A DNA stretch of 64,000 nt. It comes from Paracoccaceae bacterium (GTDB taxonomy: Bacteria; Pseudomonadota; Alphaproteobacteria; Rhodobacterales; Rhodobacteraceae). The position numbers were made by a program, and so were the translations under genes. Of the stretch, positions 62,752 through 64,000 are shown in pieces (position 1 is the stretch's first letter; the number at the start of each line of letters is the position of its first letter). The notes under the pieces are model-generated. The model saw only the letters and a list, made by a program, of their open reading frames with translations. It was not told the DNA's origin and ran no database searches. The DNA lies in contig JAIXZY010000079.1 in assembly GCA_027489355.1 (NCBI GenBank), positions 1 to 64,000 on the forward strand, given 5' to 3'.

Positions 62752-63711
62752 TCAGCCGTACTGGGCCAGACCTGCGGCGCGCGTGCGCTTGCCGACGTAT
62801 CCCAGGTCGCGCCGGGCGGCCGCGTCCGAGGTGGTGAACGCGCGTCCGATCAGCCGGACCATCGTGCGCGACAGCGGCGGATCGCCCGAGGCGCCGACAA
62901 GCGACCAGAGCGCTTCCATCAGTCCGCCCATCCGGCGAGCGACCCCGTAGGGCATCGAGGGCGCACGGCTTGCATCCTGACCCAGGCTTCGCGCGACCTC
63001 GATGACGAAGGTGCGGAAGGTTGTCGGCTCGCGGTCGTTGATGAAATAGGCCTTCCCTCCGGCCTCGGCCCGGATGGCGCAGAGCACGGCTTCGACGACA
63101 TTGTCGGCATGGCAGGTGACGCAGGGAAACTGTCCCTTGTCGATGAAGCCGAACATGCGGCGTCGGAGAAGGGCCGGGAGCGCGACGGAAAAGGCATCGC
63201 CCGTACCCCAGATCGCCGGGGGGCGCAGCGCCAGCGTCCGTAAGCCGGGGGCGTTTGCGGACAGGACGGCGGCTTCGGCTTGGGCTTTCGAGGCGATGTA
63301 GGGCATGCTGCTGTACGGGTAGGTCATGGCGGCCTCCGTCATCCCACGGGCGGGCGTTCCCGCATCGTCCATCACGACCGCGGCGGCGCTGACAAAGATG
63401 AAGGTTCCGGCCCCGGCCTCGCGCGCGGCCTGAAGCAGGCGGTTGGTGCCTTCGACGTTGGTCTCGAAATAGGGCGCGCGCGGACCGGCCAGGCGGAAAT
63501 GCGCCGCCGCATGGACGACCGTGTCGACCCGCGGCAGCTGCGGCATGTCCTGCCCCAGGTCGCCGCGGACGGGAACGGCCCCAAGCCCCGCGAGCGTGCG
63601 GTCCGATGCCTCGGACCGGGACAGCGCATAGACCATGTGGCCTGCCTCGACCAATGCAGGAACGATGCGGCGTCCGAGAAACCCGGACCCGCCAGTGACG
63701 AAAGTTGTCAT
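62752..63711 (-). CDS. NAD-dependent epimerase/dehydratase-family protein
   Basis: A 319-residue extended-SDR protein. It has FVTGGSGFLGRRIV, TVVHAAAHF, the catalytic-region SAAAVVMDD and MPYIASKAQAE (YxxxK). The sequence resembles bacterial relatives of 3-beta-hydroxysteroid dehydrogenase and dihydroflavonol reductase; the substrate is not identifiable. Start 63711 (MTTFVTGGSG) is unambiguous. A probable TetR gene lies 7 bases upstream on the same strand. Confidence 0.88.
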   Translation of the reverse strand: MTTFVTGGSGFLGRRIVPALVEAGHMVYALSRSEASDRTLAGLGAVPVRGDLGQDMPQLPRVDTVVHAAAHFRLAGPRAPYFETNVEGTNRLLQAAREAGAGTFIFVSAAAVVMDDAGTPARGMTEAAMTYPYSSMPYIASKAQAEAAVLSANAPGLRTLALRPPAIWGTGDAFSVALPALLRRRMFGFIDKGQFPCVTCHADNVVEAVLCAIRAEAGGKAYFINDREPTTFRTFVIEVARSLGQDASRAPSMPYGVARRMGGLMEALWSLVGASGDPPLSRTMVRLIGRAFTTSDAAARRDLGYVGKRTRAAGLAQYG

Positions 63712-63718
63712 GGCTTCC

Positions 63719-64000
63719 TCAATCTGTGGGGGGATTGCGCAGAACGCTGGCCGCGGTCTTTCGCAGGGCGGCCAGAACCGCCTGGTCAGGGGGGCCGGTT
63801 CCGGCGACATGAAGCAGAGCCGCGGCGTGGGCCGTGGACCACAGCAGGTCTGCCGCCGTGGAAACCTCGGTCGCAAGAGCGTTGCGGGCGGCAAGTGCCG
63901 CGAGCTTCGCGTCAAGGTGCTGGCGGGACAGGGTCGCCGCAGGAATGTCCGCGCCCGACAGCATCCGGGCGGTCATCGCGGCGTAAAGATGGGGCCTTTC
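63719..64000 (-). CDS. C-terminal part of a probable TetR-family regulator (runs off the window)
   Basis: The open frame continues to the window edge, giving ERPHLYAAMTARMLSG, then a helical region (AADLLWSTAHAAALLHVAGTG) and a C-terminal LRKTAASVLRNP. The HLY.AM and W...H.A.LLH patterns fit the WHG-type C-terminal domain of TetR regulators. The DNA-binding domain lies outside the window. An ATG at 63976 is internal. It may control the epimerase-family gene that follows it. Confidence 0.65.
   Translation of the reverse strand, partial: ERPHLYAAMTARMLSGADIPAATLSRQHLDAKLAALAARNALATEVSTAADLLWSTAHAAALLHVAGTGPPDQAVLAALRKTAASVLRNPPTD

Overview
The window looks like chromosomal DNA of a Rhodobacteraceae/Paracoccaceae-type alphaproteobacterium. 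It is uniformly high in GC, genes are tightly packed with many 4-base ATGA/GTGA overlaps, and the gene content fits that family: a DUF6478-type protein after ilvD, the dnaX-ybaB-recR group, an alphaproteobacterial LexA box (GTTC-N7-GTTC) and a heme-uptake locus with its own exbBD-tonB. This is inferred from gene families; no database search was possible.

Layout. (1) 1-2060 is a chromosomal scar. An initiator tRNA is overlapped by the decayed 3' end of a large serine recombinase, an IS3-family element with intact ends but broken transposase genes, and the first part of an IS481-type transposase. (2) 2061-19075 is a large catabolic cluster of unknown substrate: two DSD1/D-threonine-aldolase-like PLP enzymes, a LysR regulator, two SDRs, a deacetylase-type amidohydrolase, an aldehyde dehydrogenase, an M81 (MlrC-like) metallohydrolase, an ornithine-cyclodeaminase-family reductase, an unrecognised TIM-barrel-like protein, an epimerase-like dehydrogenase and a complete four-gene sugar-type ABC importer. 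A GCATGGCGG motif recurs in its intergenic regions. (3) 19138-27181 is a heme-uptake locus. receptor-exbB-exbD-tonB run left and hemS-hmuTUV run right from two face-to-face promoters. (4) 27444-32966 is a complete urease operon, ureD-A-B-C-E-F-G, with two small extra genes. (5) 33106-36800 holds two secreted paralogues, an ArgE-like deacetylase and a DUF1287 protein. (6) 36897-43804 carries selU, a LexA-controlled dnaE2 with an aberrant C-terminus, an intergenic region rich in repeats, and a fused oxidoreductase-SelD. (7) 43801-53398 is housekeeping: PfkB kinase, nth, Ada/Ogt, OmpA lipoprotein, GntR regulator, accA, SMR exporter, plsC, ftsX, ftsE and a zinc-ribbon protein. (8) 53474-64000 carries ilvD, a peroxiredoxin, a ferredoxin reductase, rsmD, a HAD phosphatase, recR, ybaB, a GNAT enzyme, dnaX, an epimerase and the C-terminal end of a probable TetR regulator.

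How the parts work together. SelD makes the selenophosphate used by SelU for tRNA selenouridine. Nth, Ada/Ogt, RecR and DnaE2 are DNA-repair functions. The catabolic cluster can be read as import, hydrolysis of an amide or peptide bond, aldol cleavage or dehydration of a beta-hydroxy amino acid, and oxidation of the resulting aldehyde. That reading is inference only.
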